Assembly: GCA_026415415.1 (NCBI GenBank)
Contig: JAOAHE010000001.1
Location: forward strand, 31,522-95,521
Reading direction: 5' to 3'
DNA: 64,000 bases
Source of the DNA: Thermodesulfovibrionales bacterium
Lineage (GTDB): Bacteria; Nitrospirota; Thermodesulfovibrionia; Thermodesulfovibrionales; Dissulfurispiraceae
Positions 43,412 to 53,875 of this stretch are shown here, piece after piece. Within the stretch, counting starts at the first letter, position 1; every line of letters starts with the position of its first letter. Position numbers and translations under genes: made by a program. The notes beneath the pieces were generated by a model that saw only the letters and a program-made list of their open reading frames with translations, was not told where the DNA came from and made no database searches.

Positions 43412-45484
43412 ATGAGCCGACCCTACTTCATTGATCAAAAAATTAGAGATTTATCAGTAATGTATGAGATTATATCGTCTATCGGCACGAGTCTTGATCT
43501 TAAAAAAGAATCTGATAATTTCTTAAGCAAAGTTCTTAAACGTTTTGGCTACGATATAGGCTCTATCATGCTTAAAGATAATAAAACAAAGCTTTTCAAG
43601 TTTATCACCGCAAAAGGCTACTTTAAAACCGACGAGCTTATTGAAAAAGAATACACTTTTGATAAGCTTGGGATAGATGAAATAATACTTACAAAGAAAA
43701 CAATTATCAAAAACCAGTTAACCTATGATGAAAGAAAACTCATTATTCTTCCTTATTTACAAGATAAGGTTAATTCTTATGCTTTTGTGCCTATATTTTT
43801 TGAAAATGAGCTAATCGGACTTTTAAGATTATTCTCTTTAAGTAAGAACTCATTCTCCGAAAGGCAAATTAAGATGATAGAGTCTCTTACAGCTAAATTT
43901 GCAAAAACCATAAACCACATTCATATAATGGAATCCCTTAAAGAAACCCTGAATCTTTTTTTGGATGAAAAAGAAAAATTATTTATAACATTACAAAGTA
44001 TTGCTGATTCCGTAATAACTACTGATATCTTCAGAAAAATAACTTTTATTAATAGAAAAGCCGAAGAAATAACAGGGTGGCAATCAAAGGAAGCCTTAGG
44101 TAAAGACTTAACTGAAGTATTTAAAATTATAGATAAAAAAAATGAAAAAAATATTGAAAGAGGTTTTGAAAGTCTCATAAAAAGTGGTGAACCTGTGTCT
44201 ATAGGTAACAATCTAACCCTAATCACTAAAAATAAATCCAAAAAAATAATATCCACAGGAGTTTGTGCTCCTATAAAAAACAGAACTGGAGATATTAGTG
44301 GCACTGTTCTCATATTCAACGAAATCATAGATAAAGAGTTAAGAGATAGTGAGTTTATAAGAGCAAAAAAGCTTGAGTCCTTAGGCTTATTAGCTGGTGG
44401 GATAGCCCATGATTTTAATAACTTACTTACTGCTATCCTTGGAAATATAGGACTTGCCATGGTTAATCTACCACCTGAGCACAAAACTTACAGTAGGTTA
44501 AAAGAAGCCGAGAAAGCATCCTTAAAGGCTCGAGATTTAGTAACTCAACTTTTGACTTTTTCAAAAGGTGGTGAGCCTATGAAAAAGATACTTTCTCCAT
44601 CACAGCTATTACAAGATACAGCAAACCTCGTTCTGTTGGGCTCAAATGTACAGTGTAACTTTAAAATTCCTAATAATTTATGGCATATTTATGCTGATGA
44701 AGGACAAATCGGACAGGTATTTCACAATATTTTATTAAACTCCTGCCAAGCAATGCCATCGGGTGGCATTATTGAAATAAAATGTGAAAATATCTCTCTT
44801 AAAACTGATAGTCCTTTCCCTCTATCAGCAGGTCAATATGTTAAAATTATAATTAAAGATACAGGAATTGGGATTTCCTCAGAAAATTTATTAAAAATAT
44901 TTGATCCCTACTACACAACGAAGCCAAAAGGCACCGGGTTGGGACTTTCTATTGCTTATGCAATAATAAAAAAACATGAAGGGTATATCACAGTAAACTC
45001 AACCTTAGGAAAAGGAACCGAGTTTACCATCTATTTACCTGCTTATAAAAAAATATCAGAGGAGATTACCAGCCATACAGCTGAACAATTTACGAAAAAC
45101 ATTAAAAAATTAAAGATCTTAGTTATGGATGATGAAGATCTAATCCTTAATTTCATTGAAGATGCTCTAAAACAACTGGGATACCAAGTTCAATGCACAA
45201 AAAATAGCATAGAAACCATACAGGCTTACAATAAAGCGCTAAATAGTGGAGAACCTTTTGATCTTGTAATACTTGACTACACTATTCCTGGAGAGGCAGG
45301 TGGAAAAGAGACTATTAATAAGCTTCTTGAGATTAATCCATCTTTAAAGGCCATCATTTCTTCAGGCTATTCAGATGATCCGATAATAAATGAATACAAA
45401 CAGGTAGGGTTTAAAGGTTTTTTAAAGAAGCCTTATAAAATTAAAGAACTCCTAAATACTATAGAGACTATTTTGTCTAATTAA
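43412..45484 (+). CDS. Hybrid sensor histidine kinase (GAF-PAS-HisKA-HATPase-REC)
   Basis: 690-aa soluble kinase. Order: GAF-like domain (about 15-175), PAS (about 190-310, with FINRKAEEITGWQ), HisKA with phosphoacceptor H333 in GGIAHDFNNLL, ATPase (about 420-540; N-box NILLNSCQAM, then DTGIGIS and GTGLGLS), and a C-terminal receiver (about 565-690) with acceptor D622 and the KKPY lysine. All catalytic residues are intact. No membrane segments, so it reads cytoplasmic cues, perhaps via the adjacent FIST protein. No DNA-binding partner is encoded nearby. The phosphorelay's output remains unknown. Confidence 0.93.
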   Translation: MSRPYFIDQKIRDLSVMYEIISSIGTSLDLKKESDNFLSKVLKRFGYDIGSIMLKDNKTKLFKFITAKGYFKTDELIEKEYTFDKLGIDEIILTKKTIIKNQLTYDERKLIILPYLQDKVNSYAFVPIFFENELIGLLRLFSLSKNSFSERQIKMIESLTAKFAKTINHIHIMESLKETLNLFLDEKEKLFITLQSIADSVITTDIFRKITFINRKAEEITGWQSKEALGKDLTEVFKIIDKKNEKNIERGFESLIKSGEPVSIGNNLTLITKNKSKKIISTGVCAPIKNRTGDISGTVLIFNEIIDKELRDSEFIRAKKLESLGLLAGGIAHDFNNLLTAILGNIGLAMVNLPPEHKTYSRLKEAEKASLKARDLVTQLLTFSKGGEPMKKILSPSQLLQDTANLVLLGSNVQCNFKIPNNLWHIYADEGQIGQVFHNILLNSCQAMPSGGIIEIKCENISLKTDSPFPLSAGQYVKIIIKDTGIGISSENLLKIFDPYYTTKPKGTGLGLSIAYAIIKKHEGYITVNSTLGKGTEFTIYLPAYKKISEEITSHTAEQFTKNIKKLKILVMDDEDLILNFIEDALKQLGYQVQCTKNSIETIQAYNKALNSGEPFDLVILDYTIPGEAGGKETINKLLEINPSLKAIISSGYSDDPIINEYKQVGFKGFLKKPYKIKELLNTIETILSN

Positions 45485-45488
45485 AAAT

Positions 45489-46049
45489 ATGTTGATTATC
45501 TCTAAAGCCTTAAGCCCTCTCATTAAAAAAGCTTTAAATAGAGTTGCTTACGAGTATGGTGAGGGTTATGGGTTAAAAATAATGGGTGCTTGGGTTACAT
45601 TGGAGAGAAACTCCATTGGTGAAGAGATAGCGATTTTTTATACCTCTTTATTTGAAGATTATTTTGATCTTGATAAGATTGAAAAATCCCTAAAATTTTA
45701 TGTAGGTGAACTTGAAAAGCCTTTTTTTACCCCACCTATTGAGGTAGTCAGAGACCCTATTATGTCCTGGAAAGATATGCAAAAAGAGATTATCTCATCG
45801 CTTAAAGAGGAGCTAATTTTACATGGCAAAAACGAGGCCGAGGCGACTATAGAGGCAATGTTTTTAGGAAGTAGTTTTTTTGAATTTAATGAAGGTATGA
45901 AATATAAATTTGCTGATACCGCAGGTATAAAAAACATAATAGAGTTAGCTTTGAAAAAACACAAAAGCATAGAAATTAGAATTGAAAAAAGCGACCCCAA
46001 TTTTTTAGAAAAATATATAACTATTACAATATTAAAAACAGAAGAATAG
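45489..46049 (+). CDS. Unrecognised 186-aa protein in the FIST-kinase operon
   Basis: Starts 4 bp after the kinase stop, so almost certainly co-transcribed. I recognise no domain. It is mixed alpha/beta and acidic, begins LIISKALSPLIKKALNRVAYEYGEGYGLK and includes the helix MQKEIISSLKEELILHGKNEAEA and the strand pair SIEIRIEKSD/ITITILKTEE. No signal peptide or membrane segment. It could be an output or regulator of the signalling pair. Its stop codon is part of a bidirectional hairpin. Confidence 0.75.
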   Translation: MLIISKALSPLIKKALNRVAYEYGEGYGLKIMGAWVTLERNSIGEEIAIFYTSLFEDYFDLDKIEKSLKFYVGELEKPFFTPPIEVVRDPIMSWKDMQKEIISSLKEELILHGKNEAEATIEAMFLGSSFFEFNEGMKYKFADTAGIKNIIELALKKHKSIEIRIEKSDPNFLEKYITITILKTEE

Positions 46050-46083
46050 TGAGCTCTTTATTCATTACAAAAAGAGCTCACTA
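46047..46083. terminator. Bidirectional hairpin between convergent genes
   Basis: TAGTGAGCTCTTT and AAAGAGCTCACTA form a perfect 13-bp stem with an 11-nt loop. It includes the stop codon of the upstream gene and lies 18 bp before the end of rpmI. Confidence 0.65.
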
Positions 46084-46100
46084 ATCCATCAATCCCCTCA

Positions 46101-46301
46101 CTAAGCTAAATATGGAAGTAGCCTTTTGATATTCTTTATTTGATTTTCATCAACTAAAGCTCCTTTTCTTAGTGCTCTTGTCCTTTTTGAAGGTTTGCCG
46201 GTAAGAAGGTGTCTTTTGTATGCTTTGTTCCTTGCTATTTTTCCTGTAGCAGTTACTTTAAACCTCTTAGCAGCACCCCTATGCGTTTTAAGTTTTGTCA
46301 T
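46101..46301 (-). CDS. rpmI: 50S ribosomal protein L35
   Basis: 66-aa basic ribosomal protein with the usual [20 protein letters not shown] start and the [13 protein letters not shown] motif. Preceded by infC (21 bp) and followed directly by a convergent gene. The L20 gene rplT, which almost always follows rpmI, is absent here. Confidence 0.97.
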   Translation of the reverse strand: MTKLKTHRGAAKRFKVTATGKIARNKAYKRHLLTGKPSKRTRALRKGALVDENQIKNIKRLLPYLA

Positions 46302-46322
46302 CTTTCCTCCTTTAACTATCCT

Positions 46323-46823
46323 CTACTTACTGCTTGGTGCAATAACCATAACAATATGATTACCTTCAAATTTAGGGTGAACTTCTATATTAAACTTCCC
46401 AGTTATTAACTCTAATAATCTCTCAAATACCTTCATACCCATCTCAGGTCTAACAATCTCCCTACCCCTAAAATACATTACTATCTTAGCTTTATCTCCA
46501 TCATCCAAAAATCTTCTTATATGTTTTGCTTTTAAGCTCAAGTCATGTTCAGAAATGTGAGGTCTTATCTTTATTTCTTTAACATCTATCACTTTCTTTG
46601 CAGAATGTTTCTTGCTAACCTGATACTTATACTTTCCATAATCAACGATCTTACACACAGGAGGATTTGCATTTGGGGCAACCTCTACGAGATCATAACC
46701 CCTTTCCTTTGCGATTTGTATAGCCTCTTCAACAGGAAGCAGTCCAATCTGTTTGCCTTCTTCATCAATTAGCCTGACTTCTTTTGCCTTAATCATTTGA
46801 TTGACCCTGACTTCTTTATTTAT
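46323..46823 (-). CDS. infC: Translation initiation factor IF-3 (AUA start)
   Basis: IF-3, 166 aa, checks the initiation codon and prevents early subunit joining. The conserved N-terminus INKEVRVNQMIKAKEVRLI (typical RVN...IRAxEVRLI) is only complete if translation starts at ATA 46823, which has GGAGG 7 nt upstream. The first standard start, ATG 46796, would cut away the RVN part and has no ribosome site. Rare start codons in infC let IF-3 limit its own synthesis, known for AUU in E. coli. Other family segments: YDLVEVAPNANPPVCKIVDYGKY and KEIKIRPHISEHD. Confidence 0.93.
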   Translation of the reverse strand: MNKEVRVNQMIKAKEVRLIDEEGKQIGLLPVEEAIQIAKERGYDLVEVAPNANPPVCKIVDYGKYKYQVSKKHSAKKVIDVKEIKIRPHISEHDLSLKAKHIRRFLDDGDKAKIVMYFRGREIVRPEMGMKVFERLLELITGKFNIEVHPKFEGNHIVMVIAPSSK

Positions 46824-46877
46824 ATTCTCACCTCCATAATATTTATGCTTAATTAGTAACTAAAATTATTATATAAT

Positions 46878-48773
46878 TCACACTTTTTTATTTATCTCAG
46901 TTTGGATACCGTCAATAAACTCTTCTATACTAAAAGAGCCCAAGTTATCTCCGTTTCTTTTTCTTATCGTGATTTTATTATCTGATATCTCTTTATCTCC
47001 TACTATTATGAGATACGGGACTTTTTTGAGGGTTGCTTCTCTAATTTTGTACCCTATCTTTTCATTTCTTGTATCCAACTCTGCTCTTATATTGGCTTCT
47101 CTCATCTTTTTATAAATACTTTGTGCAAACTCACCGTGTCTATCTGCAATGGTCATAATAACTACTTGGATAGGGGCCAACCATAAAGGAAAAGCTCCTC
47201 CATAATGCTCTATCAATATTCCAAAGAATCTCTCTAAGGATCCCATTAAAGCTCTATGTATCATTATTGGAGTATGCTCTTTGCCGTCTGAACCCCTATA
47301 AGTTAAATTAAATCTTTCAGGATTATTAAAATCTACCTGTATTGTGCTACATTGCCAAGAACGATTCAAAATATCTTTTATCTTAATATCTATCTTAGGA
47401 CCATAAAAAACTCCTTCACCAGGGTCAATCTCATAGTGTAAGCCTTTCACCTCCAGAGCCTTCTTCAGTGCATTAGTTGCCTTTTCCCAATTTTGTAATG
47501 AGCCTACAAATTTTTCAGGTCTCGTTGAGAGGTATATCTCGTATTTACTAAAACCAAAGGTTTGAAGAATAAAAATAGTAAAATCAAGTATATTTAAAAT
47601 TTCATCATCTATTTGATCCTCTCTGCAGAAAATATGAGCATCATCTTGTGTAAATCCTCTAACCCTTAATAGCCCATGCAAAACCCCAGATCTTTCATAA
47701 CGGTAAACCGTCCCAAGCTCTGCATATCTAATAGGAAAGTCTCTATAACTTCTTAACTCGCTTTGATATACACTTATATGAAAAGGGCAATTCATAGGCT
47801 TTAACTCATATTTTATCCCGTCAATATCGATAGGAGAGTACATATTTTCACTATAAAACTCTAAATGTCCACTTTTTTGCCATAGACTTAACCTTGCTAT
47901 GTGTGGGGTATAGAGAATTTTGTAATCAGCCTTTAAATGCTCATTTCTCCAGAAATCCTCAATTATTTTTCTGATTATAGCACCATTGGGATGCCACAAA
48001 ATAAGTCCTGAGCCTATCTCATCGCTCATGCTGAATAGTCCTAACTCTTTACCAAGTTTTCTGTGGTCTCGTTTTTTTACTTCTTCAAGGAACTCTAAAT
48101 ATTTATCAAGGTCTTCCTTTTTACTGAAGGATATACCATAAATCCTTTGCAACATCTTGTTTTTTTCATCCCCACGCCAGTAAGCACCAGCTACACTCAA
48201 TAACTTAAAAGCCTTTATCTTAGCTGTATTAGGGACATGAGGCCCTCTGCAAAGATCTATAAAACCTCCCTCTTCATAGATAGATACCGATTCGTCTTCT
48301 ATCTCTTTTAGTATTTCTAACTTATAAGTTTCCTCTTTTTCTTCAAAAATCTTTATAGCCTCAGCTTTTGAGATAAGAGCCATCTTAAAGGGATTTGAGC
48401 TTTTTATTATTTCTTTCATCTTCTTCTCAATTCTCTGTAAATCCTCTGGAGTAAATGGCTCTTGATTATCAAAATCATAATAAAAGCCTTCTTCTGTTGC
48501 TGGTCCTATTGCAATTTTCACATGGGGAAAAAGCTCTTTAACAGCATGAGCCATAATATGAGCAGTACTGTGCCAGTAGATTTCTTTTCCTTCTTTGGTG
48601 TCGAATGTAACTAATTCAATTGATGAGTTATCAGGTATGTCTGCAACTAAAGACAGATCTAAGAACTTACCATTATGTTTAATTGCAAGTACATCAATAG
48701 TTTGAAATGCTTTTTGTAACTCGGAAGGGTTAATTTCTTTGACAATCCCATCTGGAAAAACTAACTTTAATAT
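46878..48773 (-). CDS. thrS: Threonyl-tRNA synthetase (probable AUA start)
   Basis: 631 aa from ATA 48773, with TGS, editing, catalytic and anticodon-binding domains. The N-terminal part (about residues 2-62) is a short TGS domain, [13 protein letters not shown], then [17 protein letters not shown]. The first ATG, at 48554, lies inside the editing domain helix and would delete TGS and the editing HxxxH. No ATG, GTG or TTG exists in frame upstream before a stop. ATA 48773 has GGAGG exactly 7 nt upstream, as in infC. Zinc/catalytic segments [11 protein letters not shown] and [13 protein letters not shown] are present. It precedes infC by 54 bp. Confidence 0.92.
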   Translation of the reverse strand: MLKLVFPDGIVKEINPSELQKAFQTIDVLAIKHNGKFLDLSLVADIPDNSSIELVTFDTKEGKEIYWHSTAHIMAHAVKELFPHVKIAIGPATEEGFYYDFDNQEPFTPEDLQRIEKKMKEIIKSSNPFKMALISKAEAIKIFEEKEETYKLEILKEIEDESVSIYEEGGFIDLCRGPHVPNTAKIKAFKLLSVAGAYWRGDEKNKMLQRIYGISFSKKEDLDKYLEFLEEVKKRDHRKLGKELGLFSMSDEIGSGLILWHPNGAIIRKIIEDFWRNEHLKADYKILYTPHIARLSLWQKSGHLEFYSENMYSPIDIDGIKYELKPMNCPFHISVYQSELRSYRDFPIRYAELGTVYRYERSGVLHGLLRVRGFTQDDAHIFCREDQIDDEILNILDFTIFILQTFGFSKYEIYLSTRPEKFVGSLQNWEKATNALKKALEVKGLHYEIDPGEGVFYGPKIDIKIKDILNRSWQCSTIQVDFNNPERFNLTYRGSDGKEHTPIMIHRALMGSLERFFGILIEHYGGAFPLWLAPIQVVIMTIADRHGEFAQSIYKKMREANIRAELDTRNEKIGYKIREATLKKVPYLIIVGDKEISDNKITIRKRNGDNLGSFSIEEFIDGIQTEINKKV

Positions 48774-49121
48774 AAGCCTACCTCCTTGAATTAATTAAAA
48801 CTATCTTAACCAATTTTATGGTAAGGATTCAACACTCTGTATTAAAACCATCAACCTGTTAATGAAAAAATTCAACATCTACTTACATAATTCAATAGCT
48901 TTCAGAACTTTATGAATATTATAAATTTTCTTAGATTACAATGCTTAAAGTATCCTTAGTACTAAAAGAATCAGGATACCTAATGAATAAGCAAAAAAAT
49001 GTATCTTCTGCAAAAGTTAAATAAGCTCTAATTTTTAGACAGAGAATCTGTTCTTTAACTTGAATTATTTCTTGATCTTGTTAATTAAAAACTACAAAAC
49101 TGAACCTATCATTAGTTAATC
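48774..49121 (-). other. Region between sdhB and thrS, no gene seen
   Basis: 348 bp forming the thrS leader on the minus strand. It contains the CAAGGAGG ribosome site. I see no T-box, no strong hairpin and no ORF of interest; some of it is probably promoter. Confidence 0.6.
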
Positions 49122-49871
49122 TTACTTTGATCTAAGCTGAGCTTTGATAAACTCTCTATTTAACCCTGAGATGAAAGAAACTTTTATCCCTTTAGGACAT
49201 GCAGCCTGACACTCATAATGGTTAGAGCACGCACCAAAACCTTCTTTCTGCATAGCTTCAGTCATTAAACAAACCCTCCTGAAAGCCTCTATTTTCCCTT
49301 GAGGAAGCTTAGCAAGATGCATAACTTTAGCAGCAGTAAAAAGCATAGCAGATCCATTTGGACAGGCAGCCACACAAGCACCACATCCTATACACTCAGC
49401 TGCATCCATTGCTGCATCAGCATCTTCTTTTGGTATTAGGATAGCATTTGCATCAGGCACCCCTCCAGTATGAACTGAGATATACCCTCCTGCCTGAATG
49501 ATGCGATCTAAAGCGCTTCTGTCAACAATCAAATCTTTAATGATAGGGAAAGCTTTTGCTCTCCAAGGTTCTATATAGATAACATCCCCATCTTTAAAAT
49601 GCCTCATGTGCAACTGACAAACAGTGGTTTTCTCCAGTGGTCCATGGGGAACACCATTTATTACTTGTGAGCACATACCACAAATACCTTCTCTACAGTC
49701 GTGGTCAAAAGCTATTGGTTCTTTGCCTTCCTTTATAAGTTCTTCATTTACTACATCAAGCATTTCAAGAAAAGACATTTCATGGTTTATATTTTTAGCT
49801 TCATACTTTTCAAACCTACCTTTGTCGTTTGCGTTTTTCTGTCTCCAAACTAAAAGTGTGAGGTTCATCAT
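49122..49871 (-). CDS. sdhB: Succinate dehydrogenase/fumarate reductase iron-sulfur subunit
   Basis: 249 aa. The [2Fe-2S] domain has CREGICGMC (about residues 59-67) and a later cysteine, followed by [12 protein letters not shown] and CQAACPKG motifs for the [4Fe-4S] and [3Fe-4S] clusters. The sequence is of the larger B-type group found in epsilonproteobacteria, Bacteroidetes and many anaerobes. It overlaps sdhA by 4 bp. Works with the flavoprotein and the di-heme cytochrome. Confidence 0.95.
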   Translation of the reverse strand: MMNLTLLVWRQKNANDKGRFEKYEAKNINHEMSFLEMLDVVNEELIKEGKEPIAFDHDCREGICGMCSQVINGVPHGPLEKTTVCQLHMRHFKDGDVIYIEPWRAKAFPIIKDLIVDRSALDRIIQAGGYISVHTGGVPDANAILIPKEDADAAMDAAECIGCGACVAACPNGSAMLFTAAKVMHLAKLPQGKIEAFRRVCLMTEAMQKEGFGACSNHYECQAACPKGIKVSFISGLNREFIKAQLRSK

Positions 49872-51781
49872 TTATAACTCCTTACCGCCAATTTTATAGA
49901 TTCAAAGACCAAAGGTTCCTTGTGTAGCTCTGGCATAACCCCTTCACCTTTATATTGCCAAGCAGCGACATAACAAAAGTCTTCATCATTTCTCTTTGCC
50001 TCTCCATCTGGCATCTGAAATTCTACCCTAAAATGGCCACCACATGACTCATTTCTGTGCAAAGCATCCCATGCCATTAGTTCAGCAAACTCAAGAAAGT
50101 CAGCCACTCTGCCAGCTTTCTCAAGTTCCTGATTAAGTTCTAAATCAGTACCTGTCACCCTTACATTTTTCCAGAAATCCTCTCTTAAAAGGGGGATCTC
50201 TGCTAAAGCTTTTTTAAGAGATGCCTCAGAACGTGCCATGCCTACATTGTCCCACATAATCTTACCAAGTTCCCTATGAAATTCATTAACAGTTCTTTTG
50301 CCTTTTATTGACAATAGTCTTTTAATATTAGAAGATACTGCATCTAAAGACTTTTTAAACTCAGGATGGTTTATACTTGCCTTATCCGCTTTAGTCTTCG
50401 CTAAGTAATCAGCTATTGTATAAGGGATGATAAAATAGCCATCAGCTAAACCTTGCATCAAGGCACTTGCACCAAGTCTATTAGCACCATGATCGGAAAA
50501 ATTAGCTTCACCTAAAACAAAAAGACCTTCAATATTGCTCTGCAGATTATAGTCTACCCAAAGGCCTCCCATTGTATAATGAGGTGCTGGATAAATTCTC
50601 ATAGGTTGCTTATAGGCATCTTCACCAGTGATTCTTTCATACATCTCAAAAAGATTTCCATATCTTTGCCTAATAGTATTTTCTCCAAGCCTTCTAATCG
50701 CATCAGCAAAATCTAAATAGACACCTCTACCACCAGGTCCTACCCCTCTTCCTTCATCACATACTTCCTTAGCTGCACGAGATGAGATATCTCTTGGTGC
50801 AAGATTACCGTAAGACGGATATTTACGTTCAAGGAAGTAGTCTCTTTCATCTTCTGGTATCTCCTGAGGTGGTCTTTTATCTCCTGCTTTTTTAGGTACC
50901 CAAACCCTTCCATCGTTTCTAAGAGACTCAGACATCAAAGTCAATTTAGATTGATAATCCCCTGAAACAGGTATACAGGTTGGGTGAATTTGAGTAAAAC
51001 AAGGATTAGCAAAATAAGCCCCTTTCTTATATGCCCTAAAAGTTGCTGTAACATTACAGCCCATAGCATTGGTTGAAAGATAGAAAACATTGGAATATCC
51101 ACCAGTACATAGACATACTGCATCTGCACAATGAGCTCTAATCTCCCCTGTGACTAAATCCCTTACTATTATCCCTTTTGCTTCACCATCAATAACTACA
51201 AGGTCAAGCATCTCCGTTCTTGGAAATAATTTTACAGTACCTGCCTTAACCTGTCTGCTTAAAGCAGAGTAAGCACCTAAAAGTAACTGTTGTCCTGTCT
51301 GGCCACGAGCGTAAAATGTTCTACTGACTTGGGCACCACCAAAAGAACGGTTGTCAAGATAGCCAGCATAATCACGAGCAAAGGGAACCCCTTGAGCTAC
51401 ACACTGGTCTATAATATTATTGCTTATCATAGCTAATCTATATACATTAGCCTCTCGGGCTCTGAAATCTCCTCCCTTGATAGTGTCATAGAAAAGATGG
51501 TAGATGCTATCACCATCATTGGGATAGTTTTTAGCAGCATTAATACCGCCTTGTGCAGCTATGCTATGTGCCCTTCTTGCACTGTCTTGATAACAAAAGG
51601 CCTCTACATTATAACCCAGCTCCCCTAAGGTAGCTGCTGCTGAAGCTCCAGCAAGACCAGTGCCAACCACTATTATTTTAAATTTCCTTCTGTTTGCAGG
51701 GCTTACTAATTTAAGTTCATGCCTTCTAATATCCCATTTTTCATGAAGTGGACCTTCTGGACATTTACCATTAAGTATCAC
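49868..51781 (-). CDS. sdhA: Succinate dehydrogenase/fumarate reductase flavoprotein subunit
   Basis: 637 aa. The FAD motif is [19 protein letters not shown]; the covalent FAD histidine sits in [14 protein letters not shown], and GARRL-type regions appear as [28 protein letters not shown] contributes to the active site. Lies between sdhC (16 bp) and sdhB. In a sulfate reducer it can run as fumarate reductase or succinate dehydrogenase; with the neighbouring malic enzyme it may serve C4-dicarboxylate metabolism. Confidence 0.95.
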   Translation of the reverse strand: MILNGKCPEGPLHEKWDIRRHELKLVSPANRRKFKIIVVGTGLAGASAAATLGELGYNVEAFCYQDSARRAHSIAAQGGINAAKNYPNDGDSIYHLFYDTIKGGDFRAREANVYRLAMISNNIIDQCVAQGVPFARDYAGYLDNRSFGGAQVSRTFYARGQTGQQLLLGAYSALSRQVKAGTVKLFPRTEMLDLVVIDGEAKGIIVRDLVTGEIRAHCADAVCLCTGGYSNVFYLSTNAMGCNVTATFRAYKKGAYFANPCFTQIHPTCIPVSGDYQSKLTLMSESLRNDGRVWVPKKAGDKRPPQEIPEDERDYFLERKYPSYGNLAPRDISSRAAKEVCDEGRGVGPGGRGVYLDFADAIRRLGENTIRQRYGNLFEMYERITGEDAYKQPMRIYPAPHYTMGGLWVDYNLQSNIEGLFVLGEANFSDHGANRLGASALMQGLADGYFIIPYTIADYLAKTKADKASINHPEFKKSLDAVSSNIKRLLSIKGKRTVNEFHRELGKIMWDNVGMARSEASLKKALAEIPLLREDFWKNVRVTGTDLELNQELEKAGRVADFLEFAELMAWDALHRNESCGGHFRVEFQMPDGEAKRNDEDFCYVAAWQYKGEGVMPELHKEPLVFESIKLAVRSYK

Positions 51782-51797
51782 TATTTAACCTCCAATA

Positions 51798-52469
51798 TTA
51801 TCTCAAAATGCCTGCAATTATCACAGCAGGAATTAAAGAGTAAGATAAAAAGACAAAAAAAGCAAAGAGCTTTGAAAAATTTATTAGTCCTGGGTGCATC
51901 TTTTCACTTAAAACTCCAAGGGTCTGAAATAAACTCTGAAATCCATGAAAAATATGAAACATTAGAGCGAGTAGTCCAAAAAAATAAAGCACAATAGATG
52001 GCACCTCGGTCATACCTTGTATAACCATTGAGTAAACATCTGGTCTTTGCATGAAATCTAAGTTAAGCCTCTCAATACTTATCACTCGGAAGGTAAAATG
52101 AAGGAGATGGTACAAAAGAAAACCGAACACCACTAAACCAGTCCATATCATATTCTTAGACGCAAAGGTAGCTCTAAGAGACTTTTTTATAGCGTATTTG
52201 TCAGGTTTAGCATTTTTGTTTTCTAAATATAAAAGAAAACCAAAGTATACGTGGATAATAAAAACAGTGATCATAAAAAATCTAAATAACCATACAAAGA
52301 GAGGCATGCTCTGTAATTTCTGGGTATAATTATTAATACCGTCAGGACCTAAATAAATAGAAGAGTTGCCTAACAAATGAACTAATACAAAAAATAAAAG
52401 AAACATACCAGTAACAGCCATTACTATTTTTTTGCCTACTAAATTACTTAAAAAACCCTTGATACTCAT
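51798..52469 (-). CDS. sdhC: Succinate dehydrogenase/fumarate reductase cytochrome b subunit (type B)
   Basis: 223 aa, five transmembrane helices. Histidines suited to two hemes b appear in VHLLGNS, HVYFGFLLYLEN, HLLHFTFRV and HGFQSLFQ, as in type-B di-heme fumarate reductases. It binds menaquinone and links to subunits A and B downstream. The start overlaps the ACT-malic enzyme stop by 4 bp, so all four genes are one operon. Confidence 0.93.
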   Translation of the reverse strand: MSIKGFLSNLVGKKIVMAVTGMFLLFFVLVHLLGNSSIYLGPDGINNYTQKLQSMPLFVWLFRFFMITVFIIHVYFGFLLYLENKNAKPDKYAIKKSLRATFASKNMIWTGLVVFGFLLYHLLHFTFRVISIERLNLDFMQRPDVYSMVIQGMTEVPSIVLYFFGLLALMFHIFHGFQSLFQTLGVLSEKMHPGLINFSKLFAFFVFLSYSLIPAVIIAGILR

Positions 52470-53875
52470 CTTCTCACTACTCCTGTTTCTTTTGCTGTTT
52501 TAATTACCTCATTAGCTACTGAAGTAACAATATTTCTTTGAAAAACGCTTGGTATAATAAAATCTTCAGATAATTGTTCATCTTTTATAGAATAAGCAAT
52601 TGCTTTAGCGGCTGCAATTTTAATATCTGTATTTACCTTAGATGCTTTAGCATCTAAAAGACCTCTAAAGATGCCTGGAAAACAAAGCATATTATTGATC
52701 TGATTAGGATAGTCAGAACGTCCAGTAGCTACAATCCTGGCTAACTTCAAAGCAATTTCAGGTGATATCTCAGGATCTGGGTTAGATAGCGCAAATATTA
52801 TGCGAGGTTCCACTGACATCTTTTTTACATCCTCAGATTTAATAAGATTAGGTTGTGCAAGTCCAATAAAAACATTAGCCCCTTTCATTACTGTAGAGAT
52901 ATTACCCTTTAGGTTTTGGGGATTTGTGATATTTGCAATCTTTTCTTTATACATATTCATATTCTTTTTCCTACCTCTATATATAGCACCTGCAGTATCA
53001 CATATAACTAAATCTTTCGCTCCAGCCTCCGTTAAGAGAAAAGCTGTAGCTATCCCAGCCGCTCCAGCACCAGCAATGACAATCTTTATATCTTCTAATT
53101 TTATCTTTAAAAAACGGCAAACATTGATCAAAGCAGCTAATATAACAACAGCTGTCCCGTGCTGATCATCATGAAATATGGGGATATCAAGTTCTTCCTG
53201 TAATCGTTGTTCTACATAAAAACAATGAGGTGCAGCAATATCTTCAAGATTAATCCCTCCAAAAGGAACGGAGATATTTTTTATTATTTCCACTAATTTA
53301 TCAGGATCTTGAGTGCTTAAGGCTATAGGGAAAGCATTAATGTTTGCAAACTCCTTAAAAATCATAGCTTTTCCTTCCATAACTGGCATCGCCGCCTCTG
53401 GACCAATATTGCCAAGACCTAATACAGCACTACCATCTGTTATAACAGCAACAGTATTACTTTTAATAGTATAGTTATAAAGATGCTCTTTGTTTTTAAA
53501 AATCTCTTTACACACCCTCGCTACACCAGGAGTATATACCCTTGATAAATCTATACAATCATTAATTGGTACTTTATTGTTTATCTCTATCTTACCACCT
53601 ATATGAGATGTCAGAGTCCTGTCCATAACGTTTAGGACACTGACTCCTTTTATCTGGTTGATAGCACTAATAATCTGATGTTCATGTTCTTCGTCCCTTG
53701 CGTAGACCGTCAAATCCCTCACGATTATATCCTTAGAAACTCTTACTATAGCGATAGGGCCTAAATCACCTCCAGCTCTACTTATCATAGAGGCTATCTT
53801 AGCAAACATTCCAATCTTATTTTCAATAGCTAACCTTATTGTTAAACTGTAGCTTGGGCTTGTCTTACATCTCAT
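52466..53875 (-). CDS. NAD(P)-dependent malic enzyme with N-terminal ACT domain
   Basis: 469 aa. Residues about 10-82 form an ACT-like domain (KIGMFAKIASMISRAGGDLG), which probably senses an amino acid or other ligand. The catalytic part has the family segments CIDLSRVYTPGVARVC, ITDGSAVLGLGNIGPEA, PIFHDDQHGTAVV and the Rossmann motif IVIAGAGAAGIATA. It decarboxylates malate to pyruvate (or the reverse). It starts the operon with sdhCAB. ACT-malic enzymes form a distinct short bacterial subgroup. Confidence 0.93.
   Translation of the reverse strand: MRCKTSPSYSLTIRLAIENKIGMFAKIASMISRAGGDLGPIAIVRVSKDIIVRDLTVYARDEEHEHQIISAINQIKGVSVLNVMDRTLTSHIGGKIEINNKVPINDCIDLSRVYTPGVARVCKEIFKNKEHLYNYTIKSNTVAVITDGSAVLGLGNIGPEAAMPVMEGKAMIFKEFANINAFPIALSTQDPDKLVEIIKNISVPFGGINLEDIAAPHCFYVEQRLQEELDIPIFHDDQHGTAVVILAALINVCRFLKIKLEDIKIVIAGAGAAGIATAFLLTEAGAKDLVICDTAGAIYRGRKKNMNMYKEKIANITNPQNLKGNISTVMKGANVFIGLAQPNLIKSEDVKKMSVEPRIIFALSNPDPEISPEIALKLARIVATGRSDYPNQINNMLCFPGIFRGLLDAKASKVNTDIKIAAAKAIAYSIKDEQLSEDFIIPSVFQRNIVTSVANEVIKTAKETGVVRR

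Noticed and set aside
46323..46796. infC starting at the first ATG
   Set aside because: This would remove the conserved RVN segment, and no ribosome site precedes that ATG; the AUA start is better supported.
46878..48554. thrS starting at the first ATG
   Set aside because: This would delete the TGS domain and part of the editing domain, which are clearly encoded upstream in the same frame.
48774..49121. Possible T-box leader of thrS
   Set aside because: I found neither the T-box sequence nor a specifier stem; the leader looks unstructured.
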